In this document: in pieces, positions 11,084-23,432 of the stretch
How positions within the stretch are numbered: the stretch's first letter is position 1
How the letters are laid out: each line of letters opens with the position of its first letter
Assembly: GCF_001540865.1 (NCBI RefSeq)
Contig: NC_033627.1
Location: 11,055,982 to 11,119,981, forward strand
Origin: Ananas comosus
Lineage: Eukaryota; Streptophyta; Magnoliopsida; Poales; Bromeliaceae
Length of the DNA: 64,000 nt
Direction: 5' to 3'
Made by a program: the position numbers and the translations under genes
Notes under the pieces: model-generated
What the model saw: only the letters and a program-made list of their open reading frames with translations
Databases searched by the model: none
What the model was told of the DNA's origin: nothing

Positions 11084-11387
11084 TGATAGAATTTCAAGGT
11101 ATGTAAAATACGAAACAAATTAAATACATACCAAAATCCAAGATTAAAATAAAATAATATAACTCACAGAGCGTCATAGAGAAGAAATTCTTGATCAATC
11201 TGCGAAAGCGAGAAGTTCGGCTATGGTCTGAAAATCACGAACTAAACTTGGGTAATTTGGTTTCTCCTCCTATCTCAGGCACTCTACCGTATCAAGTAGT
11301 TCTATATCTATTAGGATTGACCTTTATCTATAGTAAATCCCGATTTGAATATGATTAATTGGGCCACAATATATGGAAATCCTAACA
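11084..11387 (-). repeat. Copia 3' LTR, 304 bp, internally deleted
   Basis: On the minus strand it begins TGTTAGGATTTCC and ends CTATCA. It matches the 5' LTR at 34992-35440 but lacks 159 bp present there (35201-35359). The missing block is bounded by TAT at both ends, as expected of a small deletion between short direct repeats. Confidence 0.85.
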
Positions 11388-11400
11388 ATCTCCCACTTTG
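11388..11400 (-). promoter_or_regulatory. Copia polypurine tract
   Basis: On the minus strand CAAAGTGGGAGAT immediately precedes the TGTTAGG start of the 3' LTR. AAGTGGGAGATTGTT is the familiar Copia purine-tract/LTR junction. Confidence 0.85.
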
Positions 11401-11739
11401 CTCATATTAATTATATTTCATGAACGGATTTTCTATATTCCAACCTTTATTGCGCATTATTGCAAACTTTATGGTCAAATACCTTAAAACTCACTTAATC
11501 TTTAGCTCAAACTAAAAGACTACAATGATAGGAACTATGGCTATCCACCTCTTCATAACGAAATTTTCCTTCCATAATTACCGTATCATCTTCACCTCCT
11601 AGCCGAGTACTTTATATGGCACAACTTTATGAATGAACTTAAACTGTATGTTCATTCGTTAATAGACGAAACTTTATGTCTATTAATGATCCAACACAGC
11701 TGCATTAAACTTTAACTTTATTAAAAGAAAATAAATATT

Positions 11740-12660
11740 ACAATTTTATACATCGAAAGAACTAATCAAACCCATATTTCTAACATGATCTGTATACAAC
11801 CCAGGTGCCAGCCCTTTGGTCATTGGGTCTACAATCATACACTTGGTACTGATGTATTCAATTGTAATATAACCTTCATATATCTTCTCTTTCACAACAA
11901 GATATTTAGTGTCCAAATGTTTACACCCAGCTGTAATCTTATTGTTATTGGCAAAGGAAACCGCAGCTGAACTGTCAAAGAATATCTTTATTGGACGAGC
12001 AACGGAGTCCATAATTCTTAAGTCTGTGATAAAATTCCTAAGCCAAATAGCCTGTGATGTGGTCTCGTAACATGTAATGTACTCTGCAGCCATGGTCAAA
12101 GGAGCAATAATACTTTGTTTGCTGCTCTACCATGATATTGCTCCATCAACATGTAGAAAAATATACCCAGTTGTAAACTTTCTGGTATCTGGGCATCCAG
12201 CAAAATCGAAGTCCGAGTACCCAATCAGCTCCAAGTGATCTGGTCTCCTGTATATCAGCATGTGATCCAAAGTTCCCTTCAAATACCTCATAACCTTCTT
12301 AGCAGCCTCCCAATGCTCCATACCTGGATTACTTTGATACCTGCCAAGTAATCCAACGGCAAAAGCAATATCCGAACGTGTGCACGTCTGTGCATACATA
12401 AGACTACCAACTGAAGAGGCATAGGATATGTTTTTCATCTGTTCAATTTTTAATTGGTTCTTGGGACACTAAAAAGCATTGAGCTTATCCCCGTTCTAGA
12501 GAGGAGCAACACTGGGCTTACAATTATGCATTTCAAAATTTTCCAAAACTTTCTTTGTTTAGGCCTTTTGAGAGAGACCGAGTAAATCCTTATGTCTATC
12601 CTTTTTATTTCAATACTAAAAACATATGAGGCCTCGCCTAAATCTTTCATTTCAAAATTT
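11740..12660 (-). pseudogene. Copia reverse transcriptase C-terminus and RNase H
   Basis: The segment reads from MKDLGEASYVFSIEIKR (palm-end region) near 12650 through SDIAFAVGLLGRYQSNPG, YLKGT and GYSDFDFAGCPDTRKFTTGY to the RNase H core AAEYITCYETTSQAIWL, LDTKYLVVKEK and the C-terminal end near 11746. An in-frame TAG follows GAISW where the family normally continues into SSKQ (12123-12130). At least one frameshift and further stops lie at 12440-12600. The upstream part of the same protein continues at 25878 beyond LTR B. The protein is not functional. Confidence 0.85.
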
Positions 12661-12746
12661 TGTCACGCCCCGGATTATACGTTCCCCGGGCATGCCGACA
12701 AATCCGCCGTATACAAAGAAATTTTCCCTATATACGAAGCAATAGC

Positions 12747-15250
12747 TGTAGAGACCGGGAATTTTAGCTGAGGCTTGTCGACAGCTCTGGAGAGTGTCGG
12801 GTCAAGTCCGGGTCGCGTTGGCGCGAAGTGGACGCCAAACGGGCCTTGTGGGAACTTGAGAGCAGCGTGTATCTTGAAGATCTGCGAAATAGCAGATTTT
12901 CAGTGAGCTGTACCGGTACACTTTGACAGGTATGGTGCTGTTTGACTTTTTCCTCTCTAGTCTTGTCACCACTTTTCCCCTTACCTTAAGAGCAGGGAGG
13001 AGAGAGGGGGGAGGGCTTCTTCCTCCTCTGCTGTGCTTCTTCCTCTTCCCCCTTGGCTGAGTAGAGGTGGTGGAGGAGCTCAAGGGAGAAGCTCAAGCTT
13101 CGTCGACGACGCGCCGCGGAGCGGATCGAGGGTGCTTTCAACATTGTGACGCTGCGAGGAGGCCGGGCGACTGCTGTCCCTTACCATCCTCGACGTGGTG
13201 CTGCTCCCAGGGCGGTTGTCGAGGTGAGTAGGCCACCGAAATCCCTTCGGTTACTTCAAACTACTCCATTATCGAGCTTCTCTGCTGCTGCTGCTGATTC
13301 CAGTGTCGACTGTTGGCGTTTTGGCTTGTTCTCTGTGTAGGAGCGTCGGATCGCGGTGATTCTTGCGTCATTGGATCCGGGACTTCGAGACGAATCCAGA
13401 GGATCCTTACTCGCCCGATTTGGAGAAGGTTTGCCCTGTAGAAACCCCTTTTTACTGAGCTGCTGTTTGCCGAGCAGATTCTGAATTGCTGAACCGTAGT
13501 TTCCAGCGTCGACGCTCAGTGTTTTGGCTTGTTCTCTGCGTAGGAGCGTCGGAATTCAGCGAAACTTGATTTACTGGATTCGCGGCTTCGAGACGAAGAT
13601 TCTGAGCCCAAGATTGGAATTTTTAGATGAGGTTTACTTGCTCGAAACCTAGTCCTATTGCGCTGCTGTTTGTCGAGCAGAATCTGAGGTGTTGATCTGC
13701 AGATCCCAGCGTCGGCCTTCGGTACTTCGGCTCGTGCGCGACGTAGGAGCGACGGATCGCGACGAAATCGGGTTTGCTGGATTCTAGACTGCGAGAAGAA
13801 TCCACAGAGTCCAAGTTTGCTGGATTTGGAAAGGTTAGCTTGATCGGATTTAAAGGTTTCTCAGCCACTGTTTTTCGGACAGTTTCGTGGATTGAGTCAT
13901 CCATGGTCTTATTTTCCGCAGCAGGTGGATTCGGTTTTGAGCGGGACGCGTTGGGTTTTCGCGGACTCGGCCACTCTCTTCGTTGCCAGGAGATTAGCGA
14001 TCGAGGTGGGTTAATCATCGGCTTTTCATCCTAAGCGCATAATAGTCGACAAGTATAATTTCAGCTTTTGACTAGTATATGATAGCTCGAATTCATGGAT
14101 CATAGTATGTTAAATCTGAGTTTTGGAGCATGTTTAGCAAGTATTTAAATTATACATGTTGGACGTGGACTTGACTTAGGAGAAAACCACGGTTTGATCG
14201 TCATTTGTATTACACTACCAGATTTAGCTCTAGGAGCCGTACTGTGCGGTATCGTCGCGGGGGAGTGTGACGGATACCCAGGGTAGTGTAGCTTATTTCC
14301 ACGCTCGTGCTGTGGATGCCGAGCTTTGTTACAGTAGAGTCAGACCGTTGGTGTTGTCGGGGACCGTCGGGGGTTGACGGTGGGCCCAGATTACTGTTTT
14401 GGTTACAGATTGTGCCAAGGGCACGAGGTATATTGGTGGTTAGACCCTGTTTATTTGAATTATGCCTGTGAGAGCTTGATTGAGCTCGACAGAGATACGC
14501 TTGCATACTCGGTTGGTTCGCGCCCACGAGTGCCGCTCCGGAGTCTGGCTTAGTGCTTTTGCGTTGGTGTCGCTGTGTCCTAGTTGTTGGACTCGCTCTC
14601 CACTAGCTACCCCAGGGGTAGTTGTTAGTGTAGCTTCGACAGGCGGGACGGGTGTATCACAGTCCCACGTAAAATTGGGTCAGTTTTTACTTGTTCTACA
14701 GAGGGTTGTACTAGAGCAGGATAGCATAGTGGTATCTAGCTGTAGAGTGTTTCCAGCTTTTCCTTACTTTTCTTGCTTACCCTGTAGACTTAGTGGGTTG
14801 ACCGATGAGGTTTAGGGCGGCACCCACTGAGGACTACTTATTTTTACAGTAGTTCTCACGCCCCTTTTCTTCCACCGTTGTCGCAGGACCTTCGGTCTCG
14901 GCTGCTGCTCCTTCTGAGGCGGATCGCGGCAAGGGCGTCGCGAGCTAGAGCCCTTCCCGACTGGTGCTGAGTTAGCAGTTTTCCCCTACTGCAGGTAGTG
15001 TGCTCGTGTTTTGGGAGCTATGTACATATTTGTGAACTCGTTGGAGCGAGTGCTTTTGTATAGAGATTTTTGTATGTATATAGACTCGTTCTTTCTCTAC
15101 CTGTTCAGTTTGTTTTAGTTTCAGCTCTACGCTACTGTTCGTAGCCTTGTGTGTTGTACAGGTACTGCTACGCTTCGTATACAGGAAAAATTTCTTGTAT
15201 ACGGCGGATTTGTCGGCGTGCCCGGTGATCGTGCAATCCGGGGCGTGACA
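12747..15250 (+). repeat. Gypsy A 5' LTR, 2,504 bp
   Basis: It starts TGTAGAGACCGGG and ends GGGGCGTGACA. One TGTACCGGTACA palindrome lies at 12909-12920, about 160 bp from the LTR start. The several ORFs of 60-130 codons inside it are not conserved in the 3' LTR copy and are not genes. Confidence 0.93.
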
Positions 15251-15258
15251 GATTAAGT

Positions 15259-15270
15259 TGGTATCAGAGC
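15259..15270 (+). promoter_or_regulatory. Gypsy A primer binding site (initiator Met tRNA)
   Basis: TGGTATCAGAGC, eight bases after the 5' LTR, is complementary to the 3' end of plant initiator methionine tRNA. Confidence 0.93.
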
Positions 15271-15546
15271 TTAGCATTAGGTCGTTGGGACCTAGGAAAC
15301 CTAAGCTGGCAAACCTTAGGAAGGCTTGACGCGAGAGGCGCGATTTAACGCGAAAGTCATTGATTGATTGTTCTAACTCATCCTTGAGTGGAGTGAGTGA
15401 CTGAAGGAGTGTCTGTTTCGGTCCAGGAAAATTATGTTGGCTGCAGACGACATAATTTTACGGAGAAACAGGGACCACCTTCGAGACTTTCGTTGATTGG
15501 GTCGAGTGTTTGTGCTTATCTGACCATGGTCTCCTTTTGTGCAGCT

Positions 15547-18500
15547 ATGCATCGACGTAGAGGACGACCGCCGCTTGGGGGTCGTGCCCCACCGCCACCA
15601 CCCCGGATACCAGAACAGATGGAGCAGGGCACCCGACCCGAGACGGGTGTACCTCCCGTGGTAGAGCCGAGTGCACGAGCGGAGGCGAGTGCACAGTTGG
15701 ATCTGAGCGCACAGTTGGCTGCCCTGACCGAGGTGACGAGACAGCAGGGATTACTGTTACAGCAGATGTGCGAGAGATTAGCCTCGTCGCCCAGTACAGC
15801 ATCGGGGGCACCAGCTCAGCCTACTCCACCTCCCCCTACTCCACCTACTGCACCAGTCGCCGCCATACCCCCACCAGCAGAGATACCTCCAGCACCAGTT
15901 GCGCCTGCTAGAGTACCAGTCCAGTCGACTGCGGCGGAGCAAGAGCGGATGACAGAGTTACTGTTTCGTTTTCGCCGCCTTGACCCACCGACGTTTGATG
16001 GGGATTGCACTGAGCCCTGGGTAGTAGAGAGCTGGATCAGCGCAATGGAGAGACTATTTGAGGACATGTACGTCCCGGAGGAGGACCAGGTTCATCTAGG
16101 GGTCCATTGCTTAGTTGGGGACGCCCGCGAGTGGTGGAAGAGGATGAGGCGCGACCAGGGAGTTGTAGCTTCACAGACGAGCTGGGATGAGTTCTGCGGG
16201 ATGCTGTACCGCACGTACTTCCCTGTCAGTGTAAAGCAGAGGATTGAGGAAGACTTGAAGAGGATACAGCAGGGGGATCGCACAGTCCAGGAGTATGTTC
16301 GGGAGTTTACGCGGCTCCTGAACTGTGTGCCTTTTGCAGCTAGAGACGAGGCACATCGAGTGTACCTCTTCGAGCAGGGTTTGAGGCCGGATCTCTACAG
16401 GTTTGTGCGGGCGCGGAGGTCGAGGACTTTGGATGCGTCCATTGAGCAGGCACTGTGGGAGGAGAGAGGTGAGGCGACGCTTCGAGAGCGAGCCCAGGGG
16501 CCGGGACCCAGTCAGGACAGGAAGCGCCCCGCTCCGGAGGACGGTGGACAGTCGAGCAGCAGGCGTCCGCCGAGGCCCCCACGATCACGTTTTCAGGGTC
16601 GTGGATCCTCGGGGCGTCAGCGTGCCAGGGATACCCGTCAGCGGGGGCAGCCACAGAGGACACAGCAGTGTGTGATCTGCGGAGGACCACACGGGGCCCG
16701 ACAGTGTGAGCAGCGGGAGGGCCGGTGTTTTGGATGCGGGCAGCCAGGACACATTAGGGCAGCTTGCCCGCGAGCGGCATCGTCGGCACCATTGTCAGCA
16801 TCAGCTCAGGCCGGATCCCAACAGTCGTACGGGACACCGCCGAGCTACCGTCGCGAGGATAGGGCGTCTGTACCGCGACAGGGTGAGCAGCGGCAGCAGG
16901 CTCCGAGCGGCAGGGTATACGCAGCCCAGGTGGAGGACTCTTCAGCAGCCGACCGAGTGGTGGCAGGTATCACTTTACTTTCTGGTACTAGAGCACGTAC
17001 TTTATTTGATACCGGCTCATCGCATTCTTTTATCAGTCGAGCTTTTGCATTATTACATGGTCTAGAGTTAGGGTTGTTGCCACAGACCCGGGAGATCCAG
17101 ATCCCCGACCATGTACTACAGGTGGTAGAGTGTTGTAGGTCGTGTCCAGTGCAGTTAGATTCGTGGATCTTGCCCGTAGACTTGTTGGTTTTAGGGCAGC
17201 TGCATGACTTCGACATTGTGCTTGGCATGGATTGGCTGGCGCGGTACTACGCGACTATTGACTGTGGAGAGAGGACGGTGACACTCCGTGAGCCAGGCCA
17301 GGAGGAGTTCACTTTCAGAGGCTGCAGGAGCACGTTGTTTGCCACGTGGATTTCTTCAGCGAGAGCTCGACAGCTGATGAGTAGAGGGTGCATTGCTTTT
17401 CTAGCGATGGTTACAGAGGTACCTACGGCGGCACCGAGACTCGAGGACATCCCTGTAGTTCGCGAGTTTCCGGATGTGTTCCCCTCGGAGTTGTCGACTA
17501 TGCCGCCGGAGAGGGAGATTGAGTTTGTGATTGATGTAGTTCCGGGAACTGCACCAATCTCGAAGGTACCTTACAGGATGGCACCGGCAGAGCTGAGAGA
17601 ATTAAAGGCGCAGCTTCAGGATTTGATGGATAAAGGGTTCGTGAGACCCAGTGTATCGCCTTGGGGAGCACCAGTGTTATTTGTAAAGAAGAAGGATGGT
17701 TCACTTAGGTTATGTGTTGATTACCGAGAGCTGAATAAAGTGACCATCAAGAACAAGTATCCTTTGCCGCGCATTGATGATCTGTTTGATCAGCTGCAAG
17801 GATCTCGTGTCTTCTCGAAGATTGATCTCCAGTCAGGTTACCACCAGCTGAGGGTGAGGGCCGAGGACGTTCCCAAGACGGCTTTTAGGACTCGGTACGG
17901 GCATTATGAGTTTACAGTGATGCCTTTTGGATTGACGAATGCCCCTGCCGCGTTCATGGATTTGATGAACAGGGTGTTTAAGCCGTTCTTGGATAGATTT
18001 GTAGTAGTCTTCATCGATGATATCTTGATATACTCCCGTAGCGATGTCGAGCATGAGGAGCACTTGAGGATAGTGCTACAGCTTCTGCGAGAGAAGGAGT
18101 TGTATGCCAAGTTAAAGAAGTGCGAGTTCTGGTTGCGGGAGGTTACTTTCTTGGGTCACGTGATTTCTGCAGATGGAGTGGCAGTGGACCCGAAGAAGAT
18201 TGATGCTATTCGGGATTGGCCCAGACCGACGACGGTGACTGAGGTGCGGAGCTTCCTTGGATTAGCAGGATACTACCGTCGGTTTGTGGAAGGCTTTGCG
18301 AAGCTTTCCACACCCCTCACTCGATTAACTCGTAAAGGAATTAACTTTATCTGGAGTGAGGATTGTCAGAGGAGCTATGACGAGTTGAGACAGAGGTTGA
18401 CATCAGCTCCTATCCTTGCCCTTCCTGTTATGGGGGAAGGATATGTGATCTACAGTGATGCATCACACAGCGGGCTGGGTTGTGTGTTGATGCAGCATGG

Positions 18501-19449
18501 TAGGGTAATTGCTTATGCTTCACGGCAGTTAAAGGATTTCGAGAAGAATTACCCTACGCATGACTTGGAGCTAGCCGCGGTAGTCTTTGCCTTGAAGCTG
18601 TGGCGGCATTACTTGTATGGTGAGCACTGTGAGATTTTTACTGATCACAAGAGTCTCAAGTATCTGTTCACCCAAAAGGAGTTGAACCTGAGGCAACGCC
18701 GGTGGTTGGAGTTACTGAAGGACTATGATATTAGCATTCAGTATCATCCCGGCAAGGCGAATGTGGTGGCAGATGCATTGAGCAGGAAGGCAGTGCAGAG
18801 CTCGTGCCTGATGATCACTCAGCAGAGGCCGTTACTTGAGGAGCTACATCGGTTGAGACTAGAGGTCGTGTCCCCTGGGTCTACTGCAATACTAATGTCT
18901 ATGGTTTTGCAGCCTACTCTGTTGGATAGGATCCGAGAGAAACAGAGTGGAGACCCACACTTGCTGAGGATTAGAGAGCAGTTAGAGAGGGGACAGGCAG
19001 AGGGTTTCGCCGTGGACAGTTCGGGAGTACTGAGGTACAGGGACCGACTGTGTGTACCCGTGGATTCTGAGATCCGAGCAGACATTTTGAGAGAGGCTCA
19101 TTGTTCTCCTTATACAGTTCATCCTGGTGGAACCAAAATGTATAAGGACTTGAAGGCACAGTTCTGGTGGAATGGAATGAAAAGAGACATTGGCAGATAC
19201 GTGGCTCAGTGTTTGACTTGCCAACAGGTGAAGGCAGAGCATCAGGTGCCTGCTGGCAAGCTTCAGAGTCTGCCAGTGCCAGAGTGGAAATGGGAGCAGA
19301 TCACAATGGACTTCGTCGTGGGTTTACCTAGAGCTCAGGGTGGCTTCGACGCTATTTGGGTGATAGTAGACAGACTGACTAAGTCTGCTCACTTCCTACC
19401 AGTTCAGACACCTGGTCAGAGAGAGACTCGCGCAGTTATACCTGGATGA
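15547..19449 (+). CDS. Gypsy gag-pol polyprotein, truncated by frameshift in integrase
   Basis: From the ATG at 15547 (MHRRRGRPP) 1,300 residues are encoded; an in-frame ATG at 15526 is an alternative. In order: a proline-rich N-terminus; a retrotransposon gag domain ([13 protein letters not shown] near 15984 to about 16440); a CCHC zinc knuckle [15 protein letters not shown] (16726-16770); an aspartic protease [10 protein letters not shown] (about 17003); RT with [12 protein letters not shown] and catalytic [10 protein letters not shown] (about 18010); RNase H starting [10 protein letters not shown] (18451); an integrase zinc-binding region (about 19100-19230) and the first catalytic region [10 protein letters not shown] one-base frameshift near 19,400-19,420 sends the frame to a stop at 19447-19449; [16 protein letters not shown] continues in another frame. 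The rest of the integrase is in the next entry. Confidence 0.92.
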   Translation: MHRRRGRPPLGGRAPPPPPRIPEQMEQGTRPETGVPPVVEPSARAEASAQLDLSAQLAALTEVTRQQGLLLQQMCERLASSPSTASGAPAQPTPPPPTPPTAPVAAIPPPAEIPPAPVAPARVPVQSTAAEQERMTELLFRFRRLDPPTFDGDCTEPWVVESWISAMERLFEDMYVPEEDQVHLGVHCLVGDAREWWKRMRRDQGVVASQTSWDEFCGMLYRTYFPVSVKQRIEEDLKRIQQGDRTVQEYVREFTRLLNCVPFAARDEAHRVYLFEQGLRPDLYRFVRARRSRTLDASIEQALWEERGEATLRERAQGPGPSQDRKRPAPEDGGQSSSRRPPRPPRSRFQGRGSSGRQRARDTRQRGQPQRTQQCVICGGPHGARQCEQREGRCFGCGQPGHIRAACPRAASSAPLSASAQAGSQQSYGTPPSYRREDRASVPRQGEQRQQAPSGRVYAAQVEDSSAADRVVAGITLLSGTRARTLFDTGSSHSFISRAFALLHGLELGLLPQTREIQIPDHVLQVVECCRSCPVQLDSWILPVDLLVLGQLHDFDIVLGMDWLARYYATIDCGERTVTLREPGQEEFTFRGCRSTLFATWISSARARQLMSRGCIAFLAMVTEVPTAAPRLEDIPVVREFPDVFPSELSTMPPEREIEFVIDVVPGTAPISKVPYRMAPAELRELKAQLQDLMDKGFVRPSVSPWGAPVLFVKKKDGSLRLCVDYRELNKVTIKNKYPLPRIDDLFDQLQGSRVFSKIDLQSGYHQLRVRAEDVPKTAFRTRYGHYEFTVMPFGLTNAPAAFMDLMNRVFKPFLDRFVVVFIDDILIYSRSDVEHEEHLRIVLQLLREKELYAKLKKCEFWLREVTFLGHVISADGVAVDPKKIDAIRDWPRPTTVTEVRSFLGLAGYYRRFVEGFAKLSTPLTRLTRKGINFIWSEDCQRSYDELRQRLTSAPILALPVMGEGYVIYSDASHSGLGCVLMQHGRVIAYASRQLKDFEKNYPTHDLELAAVVFALKLWRHYLYGEHCEIFTDHKSLKYLFTQKELNLRQRRWLELLKDYDISIQYHPGKANVVADALSRKAVQSSCLMITQQRPLLEELHRLRLEVVSPGSTAILMSMVLQPTLLDRIREKQSGDPHLLRIREQLERGQAEGFAVDSSGVLRYRDRLCVPVDSEIRADILREAHCSPYTVHPGGTKMYKDLKAQFWWNGMKRDIGRYVAQCLTCQQVKAEHQVPAGKLQSLPVPEWKWEQITMDFVVGLPRAQGGFDAIWVIVDRLTKSAHFLPVQTPGQRETRAVIPG

Positions 19450-20310
19450 GATCGTCAGACTGCATGGCGTGCCAGTGTCGATAGTATCGACAGGGACCGA
19501 GGTTTGTATCACACTTTTGGAGGAGTTTGCAGACAGCCTTTGGGCACTCATTTGCATTTAGCACGGCACTTTCACCCACAAGACAGATGGTCAGTCAGAG
19601 CGGACCATTCAGACTCTAGAGGACCTGCTGAGGCAACGTCCTGGACTTTGGAGGCGGGTGGCATCGCATTTGAGACTGGTCGAGTTTGCATACAACAACA
19701 GCTATCAGCGAGCATCCAGATGGCTCCGTTTGAGGCGTTGTATGGACGCAAATGCGATCCCCTTTGTTTTGAAGTGATGTGGGTGAAAGGAAGACTCTTG
19801 GGCCTGACATTCTGTTAGAAGCTGAGGAAAAGGTGAGAGTGGTGCGACTTACACCTTTGACTGCCAGAGCCGCCAGAGACTATACGCCGATACCAGGAGG
19901 CGAGACTTGGAGTTTCAGATTGTGGATCATGTATTTCTTAAAGTCTCGCCATCTAAAGGGATTCGCAGATTTGGAGTGCGTGGAAAGCTCAGTCCACGGC
20001 TACATTGGCCCTTTTGAGGTTTTGGAGGCGAGTTGGGCCAGTTGCTTACTAGGATTGCTCTACCCCCCGCGACTAGTCGGCACCCACGATGTTTTCCACG
20101 TCTCGGCATTGAGAGAAATGTATTCGATCCTTCTCACGTGATTGACTTCACTCCGCTCGAGATAGGCGAGGACCTGCGATACGAGGAGCGACCGTTGCGG
20201 ATTCTTGCTCGTGGAGAAAGAATTGCGCAACCGGGTCATACCGTATGTCAAAGTACAGTGGAGTAATCACGAGGAGCGGAGGCGACGTTGGGAGCCGAGA
20301 CGGTGATGAG
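19410..20310 (+). pseudogene. Gypsy integrase C-terminal part, many frameshifts
   Basis: Pieces of the integrase core and C-terminus appear in all three frames: PRFVSHFWRSLQTAFG, then VEFAYNN, MAPFEALYGRK, GPFEV, HDVFHVSALR and DPSHVIDFTPLEI. The tail containing VQWSNHEE resembles the chromodomain-like end of Tekay elements. The frame changes about every 50-100 bases through single-base gains or losses, whereas the 3.9 kb upstream is clean. Confidence 0.8.
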
Positions 20311-20880
20311 GAGGCGTTGTAGGACGCAATGCCGATCCCTTTGTTTTGGAGTGATGTGGGTGAAAGGAAGACTCTTGGGCCTGACTATTCTGTTAGAAGC
20401 TGAGGAAAGGAGAGTGGTTTCGACGACACCTTTTGACGCCCAGAGCGCCAGAGGAGCACGCCGATACCAGGAGGCGAGAACTTGAGTTTCAGATTGGTGA
20501 TCATGTATTCTAAAGTCGCCATCTACAGGGATTCGCAGATTTGGAGTGCGTGGAAAGCTCCAGTCCACGCTACATTGGCCCTTTTGAGGTTTGGAGCGAG
20601 GTTGGGCCAGTTGCTTACAGGATTGCTCTACCCCCGCGACTATCGGCACCCACGGATGTTTCCACGTCCTCGGCATTGAGAAAATATGTATTCGATCCTT
20701 CTCACGTGATTGACTTCACTCCGCTCGAGATAGGCGAGGACACTGCGATACGAGGAGCGACCGTTGCGGATTCTTGCTCGTGAGACAAAGAATGCGCAAC
20801 CGGGTCATACCTGTATGTCAAAGTAGCAGTGGAGTAATCACGAGGAGCGGGGGCGACTGTGGACCGAGACGGTGATGAGG
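19732..20880 (+). repeat. Tandem duplication of the integrase tail, 579 + 570 bp
   Basis: The segment beginning GAGGCGTTGTATGGACGC at 19732 recurs at 20311 (GAGGCGTTGTAGGACGC) and runs to GGTGATGAGG at 20310 and 20880. The two copies differ mainly by single-base indels. Elements of this group normally have one copy, so this is either a real tandem duplication or an assembly artefact in an error-rich stretch. Confidence 0.85.
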
Positions 20881-20951
20881 GGGGCCTAATCCTACTCCTG
20901 TTTGACGTGCCGAGTGAGGTATGCCTGAGTTTCGAGGACGAAACTTTTTGT

Positions 20952-20962
20952 AGTGGGGAGGA
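20952..20962 (+). promoter_or_regulatory. Gypsy A polypurine tract
   Basis: AGTGGGGAGGA directly precedes the TGTAGAGACC start of the 3' LTR and would prime plus-strand synthesis. Confidence 0.9.
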
Positions 20963-23432
20963 TGTAGAGACCGGGAATTTAGCTGAGGCTTGTCGACAGC
21001 TCTAGAGAGTGCGGGTCAAGTCCGGGTCGCGGTGGCGCAAGTGGACGCCAACGGGCCTTGTGGGAACTTGAGAGGCAGCGTGTATCTTGAAGATCTGCGA
21101 AATAGCAGATTTTCAGTGAGCTGTACCGGTACACTTTGACAGGTATGGTGCTGTTTGACTTTTCCCTCTCTAGTCTTGTCACCACTTTTCCCCTTACCTT
21201 AAGAGCAGGAGGAGAGAGGGGGAGGGCTTCTCCTCCTCTGCTGTGCTTCTTCCTCTTCCCCCTTGGCTGAGTAGAGGTGTGAGGAGCTCAAGGGAGAAGC
21301 TCAAGCTTCGTCGACAGCGCGCCGCTGAGCGGATCGGGAGGCTTTCAACATTGTGACCTGCGAGAGGCCGGCGACTGCTGTCTTACCATCCTCGACGTGG
21401 TGCTGCTCCCAGGGCGGTTGTTCGAGGTGATGTAGGCCACCGAAATCCCTTCGTTACTTCAAACTACTCCATTATCGAGGCTTCTCTGCTGCTGCTGCTG
21501 ATTCCAGTGTCGACTGTTGGCGTTTTGGCTTGTTCTCTGTGTAGGAGCGTCGGATCGCGGTGATTCCTTCGTCATTGGATCTGGGACTCGAGACGAATCC
21601 AGAGGATCCTTACTCGCCCGATTTGGAGAAGGTTTTCCCTGTAGAACCCTTTTTACTGAGCGCTGCTTTGCCGAGCAGATTCTGATTGCTGAACCGTAGT
21701 TTTCAGCGTCGACGCTCAGTGTTTTGGCTTGTTCTCTGCGTAGGAGCGTCGGAATTCAGCGAAACTTGATTCCTGGATTCGCGGCTTCGAGACGAAGATT
21801 CTGAGCCCAAGATTGGAATTTTTAGATGAGGTTTACTTGCTCGAAACCTATGTCCTATTGCGCTGCTGTTGGTCGAGCAGAATCTGAGGTGTTGATCGCA
21901 GATCCGCAGGTCGGCCTTCGTACTTCGGCTCGTGCGCGACGTAGGAGCGACGGATCGCGACGAAATCAAGTTTGCTGGATTCTAGACGCGAGAGAATCCA
22001 CAAGAGTCCAAGTTTGCTGGATTGGAAAGGTTAGCTTGATCGATTTAAAGGTTTCTCAGCCACTGTTTTTCGGACAGTTTCGTGATTGAGTCATCCATGG
22101 TCTTATTTTCCGCAGCAGGTGATTCGGTTTTGAGCGGACCGCTTGGGTTTTCGGCTAGCTCGGCCACTCTCTTCGTTGCCAGGAGATTAGCGATGCGAGG
22201 TGGGTTAATCATCGGCTTTTCATCCTAAGCGCATAATAGTCGACAAGTATAATTTCAGCTTTTGACTAATATATGATAGCTCGAATTCACGGATCATAAT
22301 ATGTTAAATCTGAGTTTTGGAGCATGTTTAGCAAGTATTTAATTATAACATGTTGGACTTGGACTTGACTTAGGAGAAAACCACGGTTTGATCGTCATTT
22401 GTATTACACTACCAGATTTAGGCTCTAGGAGCCGTACTGTGGCGTATCGTCGCGTGGGAGTGTGACGGATTACCAGGGTAGTGTAGCTTATTTCCACGCT
22501 CGGTGCTGGTGGATCCGAGCTTTGTTACAGTAGAGTCAGACCGTTGGTGTTGTCGGGGACCGTCGGGTGACGGGTGGGCCCAGATTACTATTTGGTTACA
22601 GATTGTGCCAAAGGCACGAGTATATTGGTGGTTAGACCCTGTTTTATTGAATTATGCCTGTGAGAGCTTGATTGAGCTCGACAGAGATACGCTTGCATAC
22701 TCGGTTGGTTCGCGCCCACGAGTGCCCCCGGAGTCTGCTTTAGTGCTTTTGCGTTGGTGTCGTTGTGTCCTAGTGTGTTGGACTCGCTCTCCACTAGCTA
22801 CCCCAGGGGTAGTTGTTAGTGTAGCTTCGACAGGCGGGAACGGTGATCACAGTCCCACGTAAAATTGGGTCAGTTTTTACTTGTTCTACAGAGGGTTGTA
22901 CTAGAGCAGGATAGCATAGTGGTATCTAGCTGTAGAGTGTTTCCAGCTTTTCCTTAACTTTTCTTGCTTACCCTGTAGACTTAGTGGGTTGACCGATGAG
23001 GTTTAGGGCGGCACCCACTGAGGACTACTTATTTTTACAGTAGTTCTCACGCCCCTTTTCTTCCACGGTTGTCGCAGACCTTCGGTCTCGCTCTGCTGCC
23101 TTCTGAGGCGGATCGCGGCAAGGCGTCGCGAGCTAGAGCCCTTCCCGACTGGTGCTGAGTTAGCAGTTTCCCCTACTGCAGGTAGTGTGCTCGTGTTTTG
23201 GGAGCTATGTACATATTTGTGAACTCGTTGGAGCGAGTGCTTTTGTATAGAGATTTTTGTATGTATATAGACTCATTCTTTCTCTACCTGTTCAGTTTGT
23301 TTAGTTTCAGCTCTAGCCTACTATTCGTAGCCTTGTGTGTTGTACAGGTACTGCTACGCTTCGTATACAGAAAATTTCTTGTATACGGCGGATTGTCGGC
23401 GTGCCGGTGATCGTGCAATCCGGGGCGTGACA
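20963..23432 (+). repeat. Gypsy A 3' LTR, 2,470 bp
   Basis: It has the same start and end as the 5' LTR, with the TGTACCGGTACA palindrome at 21122-21133. Most differences from the 5' LTR are scattered one-base deletions in the 3' copy rather than substitutions, an unusual pattern for natural divergence. Confidence 0.93.

Larger units (their letters stand above)
12747..23432 (+). mobile_element. Gypsy A, chromovirus (Tekay/Del-like), 10.7 kb
   Basis: A complete LTR retrotransposon: 5' LTR 12747-15250, primer site 15259-15270, gag-pol from about 15547, purine tract just before 20963, and 3' LTR 20963-23432. It is flanked by the perfect 5 bp duplication ATAGC (12742-12746 and 23433-23437). The domain order gag, protease, RT, RNase H, integrase is Gypsy. 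The long 2.5 kb LTRs, single fused ORF and TTTCGAGGACGAAAC block before the purine tract fit the Tekay/Del chromovirus group. It is inserted in LTR B and is the youngest large insertion here. Confidence 0.93.

Noticed and set aside
12802..15277. Several ORFs of 60-130 codons inside the Gypsy A 5' LTR
   Set aside because: They overlap on both strands, lack homology and are broken in the 3' LTR copy; they are chance frames in GC-rich LTR DNA.
15545..18110. Antisense and alternate-frame ORFs across gag-pol
   Set aside because: Shadows of the gag-pol frame caused by GC-rich codon use; none has a recognisable domain.
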